From assembly GCA_028684915.1 (NCBI GenBank), contig JAQUEZ010000256.1, forward strand, positions 1 to 8,417: 8,417 nt of DNA, written 5' to 3'. Shown here one piece after another: positions 1 to 5,908 of the stretch. The notes under the pieces were generated by a model. It saw only the letters and a program-made list of their open reading frames with translations. It did no database searches and had not been told where the DNA came from. A program made the position numbers and the translations under genes. This stretch comes from Desulfobulbus sp. Its GTDB lineage: Bacteria > Desulfobacterota > Desulfobulbia > Desulfobulbales > Desulfobulbaceae. Within the stretch, counting starts at the first letter, position 1. Every line of letters begins with the position of its first letter.

Positions 1-60
1 TTCCCATGGAGCCTGCAGTCTGAGCCCTAACGTTATGATATCTTTACTATTCATGGTTTC

Positions 61-124
61 CCTCGTCATTTGGTGTGGATTTGATCGTTTTATACATCAA
101 ATCCACACCAAATGACGAGGAGCC
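61..124. mobile_element. Palindromic pair of ISL3-type insertion sequence ends (IS remnant or MITE-like)
   Basis: Bases 61-85 and 96-120 form a perfect 25-bp inverted repeat around a 10-bp centre. Read on the minus strand from 124, the right arm begins GGCTCCTCG and ends GTGGATTTGA. The end of the transposase-bearing element at the other side of the window (from 8297, plus strand) begins GGCTCTTCG and contains GTGGATTTGA at the same offset, about 20 of 29 positions being equal. A GGCTCTT-like tip is, from memory, typical of the ISL3 family. Both tips point outward with almost nothing between them, so this looks like an element whose interior has been lost, or a miniature derivative. The left tip (GGTTTC before CCTCGTC) is degenerate. 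Confidence 0.55.
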
Positions 125-602
125 CTAAAAACTCGATCATTTCAGCGACGTCTTTGGTGCGAGGGTCAATCCTTGTCAACAAAACCAGCACATCGAGATC
201 AGGATTGAAATCACGGGCAAGCTCAACAACTGTGAGAAGATCGGTCATGGCTGCAGCATCAAGGTTAGATGCACCGACCGGCACAATCGCCCTTTGTGCG
301 AGCAGCAAAGCTGACCGTAATCCAACGGAATCACGCCCTCCGGCATCAATGACAACATCCTGAAAACCACCTGCGAGCTGTTTCCCTTCGGTGAGAATGG
401 CTTTACCCGCGAGACAAACAGTTGTGGGGCTTGGGGTGTAAGCAGGATTATCGCGCCGCCAAGCGGCCCAACTTGCCGCACTGGCTTGAGGATCTCCATC
501 GATCAATAACGTCTTGCCATGACGAGAAAGCATGGTCGCAAGGTGAACAGCAGTTGTGGTTTTACCCACGCCTCCTTTCGTATTCACTACTGCATAGATC
601 AT
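90..602 (-). CDS. parA: ParA-family partition ATPase, C-terminally truncated
   Basis: This is a deviant-Walker ATPase of the ParA/MinD group, the motor that distributes plasmids (or other cargo) to daughter cells. The start at 602 is chosen because GGGAG lies just upstream (607-612) and the protein then opens with the family's usual MIYAVVNTKGGVGKTTTA. That stretch holds the KGGVGKTT Walker A signature with both lysines. LLIDGDPQAS is the A'/switch I motif and DVVIDAGG the Walker B region; LTRIDPRTKDVAEM follows as in small plasmid ParAs. The last dozen codons, after MIEFL, are encoded by the IS-like palindrome at 61-124, so roughly 40 C-terminal residues of the usual 205-215 are replaced. 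It is probably inactive or altered. No parB follows in the window. Confidence 0.85.
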   Translation of the reverse strand: MIYAVVNTKGGVGKTTTAVHLATMLSRHGKTLLIDGDPQASAASWAAWRRDNPAYTPSPTTVCLAGKAILTEGKQLAGGFQDVVIDAGGRDSVGLRSALLLAQRAIVPVGASNLDAAAMTDLLTVVELARDFNPDLDVLVLLTRIDPRTKDVAEMIEFLGLLVIWCGFDV

Positions 603-604
603 TC

Positions 605-613
605 TCTTTCTCC
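605..613 (-). promoter_or_regulatory. Ribosome binding site deciding the parA start
   Basis: On the minus strand GGGAGAAAG lies immediately upstream of the ATG at 602-600. The in-frame ATG at 665 would add 21 residues unlike the ParA family and has no comparable Shine-Dalgarno. Confidence 0.6.
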
Positions 614-661
614 CTAATAAAAATAGATTACGCTTCGGTAACTCATCTGGAATCGATTTAA

Positions 662-690
662 TCAATACACACCTTGATATGATTTTTCAA
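662..690 (-). promoter_or_regulatory. Predicted parA promoter
   Basis: The minus strand shows TTGAAA (685-690) and TATTGA (662-667) with a 17-bp spacer, a fair sigma-70 match about 60 bp before the parA start. The -35 box sits inside the ATGAT/ATCAT palindrome at 679-694, so a protein binding there would block transcription. Repression is an inference; only the overlap is seen. Confidence 0.45.
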
Positions 691-731
691 TCATTTCTTA
701 TCATAAAAATGATTTTTTTATTTTAAAATGA
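679..731. repeat. AT-rich ATGAT/ATCAT palindrome cluster between parA and HU
   Basis: Bases 679-694 read ATGAT-N6-ATCAT, and 700-713 read ATCAT-N4-ATGAT inside TATCATAAAAATGATTTT (699-716). A further AAAATGATT is at 724-732. The 18-bp core recurs exactly at 3217-3234, and related AAAAATGATTT blocks occur before umuD and before the two minus-strand genes on the right. This could be an operator or a nucleoid/partition protein site. The T-rich flank also allows weak hairpins. Confidence 0.55.
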
Positions 732-888
732 TTAAAAAATGGTAGTGAGGGATACTGCCAGGTCAATGCAGTCTGAATGCTCTTCGTTCTCGTGCAACAA
801 ATCGACTTGCAAGGGTGGAAAGGGTCTGCTACTCATCAGGGAAAACTGTGGTTTTTAAATAACCTGTTCCAAAAAGGAGGAAGAGCGT

Positions 889-1161
889 ATGAACAAAGGC
901 GAATTGGTGGAGAAGATTGCAAGTGAAGGTGCCTTGGGCAAAACGGCTGCCGAGCAGGTGGTGGCCAGTGTATTCGGAGCGATTGCGGATGCTATGAAAG
1001 CTGGCGACAAAGTCACCTTGGTTGGCTTTGGTACTTTTTCCGTTTCCGAACGGGCCGCTCGTGAAGGACGTAATCCCCAATCAGGTGAAACCATCCAAAT
1101 TCCGGCCAAGAAGGTGGTCAAGTTCAAGGCGGGCACCAAGCTGATTGACGGTGTAAAATAG
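889..1161 (+). CDS. hup: HU-family nucleoid-associated DNA-binding protein
   Basis: At 90 residues this is a full-length HU subunit, a dimeric histone-like protein that bends and compacts DNA and assists replication, recombination and repair. The start is set by a near-perfect AAGGAGG at 874-880, eight bases before ATG. The N-terminal MNKGELVEKIA helix pair is followed by the dimer-core GFGTFSV (46-52). The arm carries the DNA-intercalating RNP at residues 61-63, and the C-terminus IPAKKVVKFKAGTKL is the family signature. Its own promoter region precedes it and a terminator follows, so it is probably monocistronic. On an accessory element it may act as a plasmid chromatin protein, but a chromosomal-type copy cannot be excluded from sequence alone. 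Confidence 0.95.
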   Translation: MNKGELVEKIASEGALGKTAAEQVVASVFGAIADAMKAGDKVTLVGFGTFSVSERAAREGRNPQSGETIQIPAKKVVKFKAGTKLIDGVK

Positions 1162-1195
1162 CCTGAAAACTCGCTGTACATTTCTTGTCCTCATT

Positions 1196-1224
1196 AGAGG
1201 GTGAATCTATAGCGCCTCTTTTTT
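1196..1224 (+). terminator. Predicted Rho-independent terminator after HU
   Basis: AGAGG (1196-1200) pairs with CCTCT (1215-1219), followed by a run of six T. It lies 35 bp after the HU stop codon. The stem is short, so the call is moderate. Confidence 0.55.
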
Positions 1225-1264
1225 CACTGGTTCAACGGTGGGATTTCAATTACGGCAAGCCTTG

Positions 1265-1298
1265 CCCTTGTGAGATCTTAGCCCCTGATCAGCAAGGG
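1265..1298. other. Stem-loop of unknown role
   Basis: CCCTTG (1265-1270) pairs with CAAGGG (1293-1298), and an inner GATC pairs with GATC around a 9-base loop. It lies between the HU terminator and the AT-rich block before umuD. There is no good T run after it on the plus strand, so I do not call it a terminator. Confidence 0.4.
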
Positions 1299-1339
1299 TC
1301 TCCTCAATATTTTCCTGAGTGAATCACTAGCGATTTTAA

Positions 1340-1380
1340 ATGATTTTTTAATAATTTTTATAATTAAAAATGATTTTATT
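1340..1380. promoter_or_regulatory. AT-rich ATGAT repeat block upstream of umuD
   Basis: AAATGATTTTTTAATAA and, further on, AAAAATGATTTTATT (1366-1380) repeat the motif seen at 699-716 and 3217-3234; the last copy shares AAAAATGATTTTATT with 3223-3237. Here the left half-site is ATAAT instead of ATCAT. Confidence 0.45.
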
Positions 1381-1428
1381 GTCCGGTGATGACCGGATGG
1401 ACAATTGCCGGTACGCGTCGGAATTGTC
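1378..1428. promoter_or_regulatory. Nested palindromes upstream of umuD, possible SOS operator
   Basis: TCCGGT-GATG-ACCGGA (1382-1397) is a perfect 16-bp dyad. It is enclosed by ATTGTCC (1378-1384) and GGACAAT (1399-1405). A second dyad, GACAATT (1400-1406) with AATTGTC (1422-1428), overlaps the first. umuDC operons are normally repressed by LexA, whose box differs among bacterial groups. No E. coli-type CTGT-N8-ACAG box is seen, so one of these dyads is the best candidate operator. Confidence 0.45.
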
Positions 1429-1500
1429 TCATCAGTCATGTCGTTAGCGGCATCGTTGCATGTGGGAAATTTAAAATATACCAGAATTTTTGGAGTGACC

Positions 1501-1941
1501 ATGAACCAACGTATATCTAATGTTGAATTCGTCGGATATCCGGATGAGTTCATTTCGCAACCCATCCCTCTGGTCCACGCTGGGGTATCCGCCGGTTTTC
1601 CGTCACCGGCTGATGATTACATTGACCGCACGCTCGACCTCAACGAACTGTTGGTCACCAATCCTCCTGCCACTTTTTTTGTGCGCGTGGATGGAGACTC
1701 GATGATTGAAGCAGGTATTCACCCTGGGGACATATTGTCCGTTGACCGTTCTGAAGAGGCTTGTGACGGTTCCATAGTCATAGCGATGATAAATGGTGAA
1801 ATGACCGTTAAAGAGTTATCGCTTTATCCCAAATTGCGCCTCATCGCTCACAATGAGCACTACCCCCCTATTGAACTGAGCGAACATGATGATTTTGAAA
1901 TTTTCGGCAGGGTAAAGGGGCTGGTCAGGGTCTTCAAGTAA
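1501..1941 (+). CDS. umuD: UmuD, self-cleaving subunit of DNA polymerase V
   Basis: This LexA-like S24 peptidase cleaves itself when RecA filaments form; the product UmuD' dimer joins UmuC to make pol V. The start at 1501 is chosen because GGAG lies at 1492-1495 and the protein is then 146 residues, close to the E. coli length of 139; an upstream ATG at 1405 would add 32 unrelated residues. The cleavage site is Ala31-Gly32 in [12 protein letters not shown], matching the Cys-Gly site of E. coli UmuD and the Ala-Gly site of LexA and MucA. The catalytic pair is Ser67 (GDSM) and Lys104 (MTVKEL). The stop codon overlaps the umuC start by one base, so the two are translationally coupled. The upstream dyads suggest SOS control. 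Confidence 0.95.
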   Translation: MNQRISNVEFVGYPDEFISQPIPLVHAGVSAGFPSPADDYIDRTLDLNELLVTNPPATFFVRVDGDSMIEAGIHPGDILSVDRSEEACDGSIVIAMINGEMTVKELSLYPKLRLIAHNEHYPPIELSEHDDFEIFGRVKGLVRVFK

Positions 1942-3185
1942 TGTTTGCCCTGGTTGACTGCAACAACTTCTATGCAACCTGCGAGACCATTTTTCGGCCA
2001 TCGCTCCGGGGAAAGCCTGTGGTGGTGCTCTCCAACAATGACGGCTGTGTTGTTGCAAGATCCGCCGAAGCCAAAGCGCTGGGTCTTAAAATGGGCGCCC
2101 CTGCCTTTCAGATCAAAGAAGAGATCGAACGGCACGGTATAGAGGTCTTTTCTTCCAACTACACGCTCTATGCCGATATGTCGCATCGGGTGATGAGCAT
2201 CCTGCAGACGCTTGCCCCTGCGATTGAAATCTATTCGATCGATGAAGCGTTTGTTGATGTCCGGGGTGTTCGTGATTTGCATGCTTTTGGTGTTACGGTT
2301 CGCAAGACGATCCGGCAATGGACCGGTATTACCGTTGCAGTTGGTATTGCACCGACAAAGACACTCGCCAAACTCGCCAACTATGGTGCCAAGAAATATC
2401 TAGGTACAGGCGGGGTTGTTGTATTGACTGATGTGGAACGGCAGCGCAAGTTGATGAGCATTGCACCGGTTGATGAGGTCTGGGGGGTAGGCCGGAAGCT
2501 GCACCGGAAGCTCAATGCTTTGGGTATCCAAACCGCGCTTGATCTTGCTCAAAGTGATATTCAGGATATTCGCCGCCGGTTTAGCGTCGTGTTGGCCAGG
2601 ACGGTGTCAGAACTTCAGGGGACATCTTGCCTTGAATTGGAGCAAGTGCCCTCCCCTAAAAAACAGATAGTCAGTTCGCGTTCATTCGGTCAGCGAATAA
2701 CAGAAATCGACGAGATGCGGCAGGCGGTCAGTGAGTTTACAGAACGGGCGTGCGGGAAGTTGCGGAGAGAAAAGCAGTATGCGCGAGCGCTCAGCGTCTT
2801 CATTCAAACAAACCCTTTTGCGCAGCATCGTCCTGGATATGCCGATTGTGCCCATGGCACCCTGCAGGGTCACACCAACGACAGTTTTCAGTTTTGCCGC
2901 CTTGCTCAACGACTTTTGGCGCAGATATGGCGTGATGGCTTCGAGTACAATAAAGCCGGTATTATGCTCGGTGATTTTTCTCAGTCTACACGTCGGCAAA
3001 CCACTCTTTTTGAAAAGCCTGTCAGAGACAACAGCAAAATTATGGCAGCCATTGATCGCATCAACAGCACAGTGGGCACGATAAAATTAGCGGCGACAGG
3101 AGTAGATCAAAAGTGGGCCATGCGGAGGGACCGGCTTTCACCGGCGTACACAACACGATGGCAGGATATTCCGCTGGTGAGATAA
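1941..3185 (+). CDS. umuC: UmuC, Y-family catalytic subunit of error-prone DNA polymerase V
   Basis: This translesion polymerase copies damaged templates at the price of mutations, acting with UmuD' and RecA during the SOS response. Its 414 residues compare with 422 in E. coli, and all landmarks are present. Metal-binding Asp6 lies in [11 protein letters not shown], the steric-gate region follows it, and Asp101-Glu102 sit in [10 protein letters not shown]. The helix-hairpin-helix around 175-200 contains [20 protein letters not shown] beta-clamp motif lies at 353-357, where E. coli has QLNLF. The C-terminal DUF4113 segment runs from about 366 to the end ([17 protein letters not shown]). It appears intact. 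The ATG shares one base with the umuD stop (TAATG) and has no separate strong ribosome site. Mobile umuDC homologues (mucAB, rumAB, impCAB) are common on plasmids and integrative elements. Confidence 0.96.
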   Translation: MFALVDCNNFYATCETIFRPSLRGKPVVVLSNNDGCVVARSAEAKALGLKMGAPAFQIKEEIERHGIEVFSSNYTLYADMSHRVMSILQTLAPAIEIYSIDEAFVDVRGVRDLHAFGVTVRKTIRQWTGITVAVGIAPTKTLAKLANYGAKKYLGTGGVVVLTDVERQRKLMSIAPVDEVWGVGRKLHRKLNALGIQTALDLAQSDIQDIRRRFSVVLARTVSELQGTSCLELEQVPSPKKQIVSSRSFGQRITEIDEMRQAVSEFTERACGKLRREKQYARALSVFIQTNPFAQHRPGYADCAHGTLQGHTNDSFQFCRLAQRLLAQIWRDGFEYNKAGIMLGDFSQSTRRQTTLFEKPVRDNSKIMAAIDRINSTVGTIKLAATGVDQKWAMRRDRLSPAYTTRWQDIPLVR

Positions 3186-3205
3186 TCGGCGGCATTGTGG
3201 TTTTT

Positions 3206-3234
3206 AAATCATTTTATATCATAAAAATGATTTT
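3206..3234. repeat. AT-rich inverted repeat between convergent umuC and the AcrVA2-like gene
   Basis: AAATCATTTT (3206-3215) and AAAATGATTT (3224-3233) are perfect 10-bp arms, and the centre holds TATCATAAAAATGATTTT (3217-3234), identical to 699-716. Both flanking genes end here, so it may work as a bidirectional weak terminator, or as a protein site that is not a promoter operator. Confidence 0.5.
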
Positions 3235-3241
3235 ATTATGC

Positions 3242-4324
3242 TCAATTAACAGGGTGGATAGCTGCAGGTAACTCATCAAGATAGTCAACATTGATAGGTA
3301 TCGGGGGCAACCATTTCAGAATACTTTCCGTCCTTCCTTCACCAACACGATAGGTATGCCAGTGTGCCCGACGAAGGTGCGGACTGAGCCGTGACCCTTC
3401 GGACTCGGCCAATTGATTGCTTGTCGATTGTTGTGGCGCTTGGGAGGCCGTTTTTGCGGCCCGGAGTGCCGAGCCAAGTCTCACCCCAACATCCCAGTTC
3501 TGTGGTCGGTCTGGAGGAAACAACCGCCACCCTTTTTTAGTTTTTTGGGGTCGGGGATACGTTGGCCGATCAGCAATCCCAAAATCAGCGTTAGCCGTAC
3601 AAAGATAGAGAACCAGATTGATGACTGGCTCCAGTGATCGAGCAAGCTCTTGAGAAATATTGGGCATAGACTGGCCTGGCTCCCCTACGCTTTGCTTTAT
3701 TGCTTCTTCCAGCATGGCCGCAATGGCCAAATCAAGGGTTGGTTCGGTCAAGTGGAGAGGAAGGGCAACGAGGTTAAAGGATTGAGCGGCTGCACCAAAC
3801 TTCTGAGGGGCAAAATTACGCGGTGCTTCCTCGTCCAAATCCAACACCAGCCTTAATTCGGGCCGTTCCGTTTTAACATCCCACTCCAAATGAACAAAGA
3901 CACCAGCAAGTTTGTTTTTGAACCACTGCAAACCCGGCGTCTCAAGATAAACGCACCACTCCGGGAGATGATACAAGACCTCAACCGGCAATTTATCGAT
4001 GGACGTGTCAACAATGGAAGCAAAGAGGTCAGGATCAAATCTATAAATTCCTTGGCCAGTTCTCCAGGTAGCAAGAGCGCCTAATATGCCGATGTCCAAT
4101 ACCTTTTCAATCCCAAGCTGCCCGGCTTCAACAAACTGCTGAATAATATCTGCCGAAACACTCAAAGGGCAATAACACCAATCCGGCCAGCTTGGCGCAC
4201 CATTCTTACCCCTCTTCTGACGGGCTTCATCATAAAACTTCCAGATATCAGGGTAGGTTTTTCCGAGATTCCGCAAGTGCTCCCTTGGGCGGCACTGTTT
4301 TGATCTGTTGGGATGGTTTGCCAT
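3242..4324 (-). CDS. AcrVA2-family protein (anti-CRISPR against type V-A / Cas12a)
   Basis: By eye this 360-residue protein aligns with my recollection of AcrVA2 of Moraxella bovoculi (about 322 residues). Matching blocks in order are WRTGQGIYRFD (87-97), LPEWCVYLET (120-129), the NLVLYLCTANADF segment (236-248), RLG at 282-284, and PHLRRAHWHTY (315-325) with a trailing KW near 338. AcrVA2 is known to lower Cas12a production by triggering loss of its mRNA as the nascent polypeptide emerges, and homologues occur widely on plasmids. The N-terminal 60 residues, rich in basic residues and ending WPDWCYCPL, are longer than in AcrVA2. GGAG stands about 14 bases before the only in-frame ATG. The gene ends the minus-strand operon running from 4973. 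Homology is well supported; activity and target are inferred. No CRISPR or cas gene is in the window. Confidence 0.82.
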   Translation of the reverse strand: MANHPNRSKQCRPREHLRNLGKTYPDIWKFYDEARQKRGKNGAPSWPDWCYCPLSVSADIIQQFVEAGQLGIEKVLDIGILGALATWRTGQGIYRFDPDLFASIVDTSIDKLPVEVLYHLPEWCVYLETPGLQWFKNKLAGVFVHLEWDVKTERPELRLVLDLDEEAPRNFAPQKFGAAAQSFNLVALPLHLTEPTLDLAIAAMLEEAIKQSVGEPGQSMPNISQELARSLEPVINLVLYLCTANADFGIADRPTYPRPQKTKKGWRLFPPDRPQNWDVGVRLGSALRAAKTASQAPQQSTSNQLAESEGSRLSPHLRRAHWHTYRVGEGRTESILKWLPPIPINVDYLDELPAAIHPVN

Positions 4325-4395
4325 GATAATCTTTAAATTGCTCCGATCCGTTTAAAATACTCAAAACAAAGCGCCTGAACGCTTCGGCAATCCTT

Positions 4396-4566
4396 TTAGA
4401 GAGCGAGGATGTCGACGTCCGAACCCTCAGAAGGAAAGAGGCCCGGTGATAGCGACAATTGTGGGAGCTGCTGACGGTAAATATAAAATCGTCCGTTTAG
4501 CTTCAAACTGTCAGTTAAATCAAAAACAGGCTTTAAGCTGACTGCGACCGCCGCGTCCGGAGTCAA
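4396..4566 (-). CDS. Small hypothetical protein, translationally coupled
   Basis: I do not recognise this short protein. A TTG at 4566-4564 overlaps the TGA of the upstream gene (TTGA), with GGAAGAGG a few bases before it, giving 56 residues beginning LTPDAAVAVSLKPVFDLTD (the first residue would be Met). An in-frame ATG at 4584 would give 62 residues and a 22-base overlap. The composition is plausibly protein-like, with alternating hydrophobic residues (LNGRFYIYRQQLPQL) and an acidic end, DVDILAL. There is no signal peptide or membrane segment. It lies between the DUF7673-type gene and the AcrVA2-like gene, and the 71-base gap after it contains no other ORF. It could still be a chance frame in a spacer. 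Confidence 0.4.
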   Translation of the reverse strand: MTPDAAVAVSLKPVFDLTDSLKLNGRFYIYRQQLPQLSLSPGLFPSEGSDVDILAL

Positions 4567-4973
4567 TATCCTCTTCCACCACATTGAGGACAGGCGTTCC
4601 GCGTGTGATTTGTTTCATCGTTCATGTCTTCGTAGATCAGGCCAGAACCGTGACACAAAGAGCAATCAGGAAGGCCTCTATTGGCAACATGATACCGTTC
4701 CCACCTCTTCCACAGTTCGCGGAAGAGGCGATCGCCATCTTCTAGTAAATTTTGCGGTTCGGTTCCGAGTTCGACCCTGCCACGGATCACGGCGAGAGCT
4801 GCTTGATAATATCCACGATCCAAATTGCACAGATCGACGATATTCAACTGGAAGTCATTCCCATTGTAAGCGCTTAAAAGCACTTGCGCGGCAACTCGAC
4901 TTCCACCGGTATCACCCTGAGCAAGTGCTGCCAGCTTAAGGATCGCGGTTGAATACTCCTTTTCTGCTGTCAT
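4563..4973 (-). CDS. DUF7673-type protein with C-terminal CxxC zinc knuckle
   Basis: The 136-residue protein has an N-terminal helical part (about 5-65) resembling DUF7673, a domain known from plasmid and phage proteins: GDTGGSRVAAQVLLSAYNG followed by DLCNLDRGYYQAAL. A central charged helix (RLFRELWKRWERYH) leads to a DnaJ-like zinc site with Cys104 and Cys107 (CSLCHGSG) and Cys128 and Cys131 (CPQCGGRG). Such a knuckle usually binds one zinc ion and contacts protein or nucleic acid. The start at 4973 has AGGGGGG about five bases upstream. It is the first gene of the operon that ends with the AcrVA2-like gene. Function is unknown; the family name is from memory and was not searched. Confidence 0.75.
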   Translation of the reverse strand: MTAEKEYSTAILKLAALAQGDTGGSRVAAQVLLSAYNGNDFQLNIVDLCNLDRGYYQAALAVIRGRVELGTEPQNLLEDGDRLFRELWKRWERYHVANRGLPDCSLCHGSGLIYEDMNDETNHTRNACPQCGGRGY

Positions 4974-5242
4974 GTAGCCCCCCTCATTTCTTTGATCGTC
5001 GCAGTAGTTAACCGTAGGGCAACCCTTTTTTTTTACTCTACCATATCAACAAATCGCTCGTAGTGACGACGAGTACACTAATTCCAATAACTAGATCACC
5101 ATAACTCCTAAATCGAGCTAATTTCTCTTTGTTTGACACGTTTTGCTGAGTTCTCAGGCCTTAACTTGACGGCTGGGAAGCTAACGTTCGCTTTTGTACC
5201 TCATCATAATCCCTGATAAAATAGAGGGTATATATTTCACTC
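4974..5242. other. Intergenic region without a recognisable gene
   Basis: No frame on either strand looks coding. It must hold the promoter of the minus-strand operon starting at 4973, but no clear -35/-10 pair stands out. Near 5017-5034 a tiny AGGG-CAA-CCCT hairpin precedes nine T on the plus strand, with no gene upstream on that strand to end. Confidence 0.5.
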
Positions 5243-5293
5243 CATAAAAGGAAAAAGAAAGACCGGGTCAATTTGTCGGTTCGGCCCGGTCTT
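5243..5293 (-). terminator. Rho-independent terminator of the 102-residue plasmid protein gene
   Basis: On the minus strand AAGACCGGG (5293-5285) pairs with CCCGGTCTT (5267-5259) around a 17-base loop, followed by TTCTTTTTCCTTTT. It begins nine bases after the stop codon at 5302. Confidence 0.85.
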
Positions 5294-5301
5294 GGTGGAA
5301 G

Positions 5302-5610
5302 TTAGTATTCGTCCGGCATCAGGATGGTCGTGACCTGTCTATCCGCTTCAGTGATGATCCATAAACAGTTTTCACCGTAACCCTGAGCCGGTTTATTCGG
5401 ATCGATAGCGTAGGCGGACAAAATCCGGAAGCCTTGTTGAGTTGCGAGGTTGTTTTCTTCGGCATCGTCCTCACACACGTTTCCCCATTCTCCGCGCTGA
5501 TGAAGATCCAAACATTCCCAGACTCTCGGGCTTGTAACTTTCTCCCTTGCTCCAACTGTAATAAGAAGTCGGCCCAACTGAAAAGGGTTGAAGGCGGTTT
5601 GTGCTTCCAT
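5302..5610 (-). CDS. Small conserved plasmid protein of unknown function
   Basis: This 102-residue cytoplasmic protein belongs, by recollection, to a family of 100-120 residue proteins frequent on proteobacterial plasmids, sometimes mislabelled as restriction-modification subunits. Its landmarks are GRLLITVGA near the N-terminus, then HQRGEWGNVCEDDAEENN (37-54), FRILSAYAID (61-70), and the C-terminal LWIITEADRQVTTILMPDEY. The last block, strand-like and ending in acidic-aromatic residues, is the most typical. No catalytic motif, membrane segment or signal peptide is seen. AAAGGAG lies six bases before ATG and sits inside a hairpin. The gene has its own AT-rich block, promoter, structured leader and terminator. 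The upstream cassette is almost the same as that of the methylase gene, implying coordinated expression. Confidence 0.85.
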   Translation of the reverse strand: MEAQTAFNPFQLGRLLITVGAREKVTSPRVWECLDLHQRGEWGNVCEDDAEENNLATQQGFRILSAYAIDPNKPAQGYGENCLWIITEADRQVTTILMPDEY

Positions 5611-5679
5611 GAATATCTCCTTTCGAGATTTCTGCCCCTGGTCCGCGAGGCGCCGGTCTCAAGGTTTCCCCCTTGAATT
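5611..5679 (-). ncRNA. Structured 5' leader, copy A
   Basis: On the minus strand the leader folds into TCAAGG/CCTTGA (5676-5671 with 5664-5659), then GCCTC/GGGGC with one G-U pair (5651-5647 with 5638-5634), then ATCTC-GAAAG-GAGAT (5629-5615). The last hairpin contains the Shine-Dalgarno AAAGGAG. Copy B before the methylase conserves all three stems and the sequence between them with a few changes, mainly in the first loop and the spacers. CCUUG of stem 1 can alternatively pair with CAGGG of stem 2 in both copies. A cis-regulatory RNA is likely; the ligand or trigger is unknown. Confidence 0.6.
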
Positions 5680-5685
5680 GACTGA

Positions 5686-5758
5686 ATATTACATGATTTC
5701 ATAATATAAATAAATCATTTTTTATCATTTATATTATATTTTTATCATTAAATATAAC
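5686..5758 (-). promoter_or_regulatory. Promoter and AT-rich operator block, copy A
   Basis: A minus-strand TAATAT (5691-5686) preceded by TG serves as a -10 element; no good -35 is seen. Upstream, 5709-5742 is identical over 34 bp to 7611-7644 and contains spaced AATGAT repeats. Arms ATAATATAAAT and ATTTATATTAT flank the central AATGAT copies. Confidence 0.6.
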
Positions 5759-5853
5759 AAAAATCAGGGCGCTGCTTGACTGAACGGGTTGGAGTCAGAA
5801 AGGAACTATCGGTGATAGGGGATCGAATTTATTTTTCCTTTGGAGTCAATCAA

Positions 5854-5896
5854 ATCGCCGGGTCGATCCGTAGGACACACGGACAGACCCGGCGAT
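5854..5896 (-). terminator. Terminator-like hairpin after the methylase gene
   Basis: Perfect 11-bp arms ATCGCCGGGTC (5854-5864) and GACCCGGCGAT (5886-5896) enclose an inner CCGT/ACGG stem. It starts 13 bases after the methylase stop. The following minus-strand sequence, TTGATTGACTCC, is a poor T tract, so it may end transcription only partly or protect the mRNA 3' end. Confidence 0.65.
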
Positions 5897-5908
5897 GGCA
5901 AAGAGGGG

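Noticed and set aside
806..835. HU promoter with TTGCAA and TACTCA
   Set aside because: The -10 match is too weak to call; the real promoter may lie in the AT-rich region further upstream.
1405..1500. Upstream extension of umuD to an ATG at 1405
   Set aside because: The added residues are unlike UmuD, the ATG overlaps the palindromes, and the ATG at 1501 has a good ribosome site and gives a normal length.
847..3209. 14-bp direct repeat TGTGGTTTTTAAAT at 847-860 and 3196-3209
   Set aside because: AT-rich and short enough to be expected about once by chance in a window this size; no shared context beyond intergenic position.
5017..5034. AGGG-CAA-CCCT hairpin with nine T on the plus strand as a terminator
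   Set aside because: The stem is only 4 bp and there is no plus-strand gene upstream for it to end.
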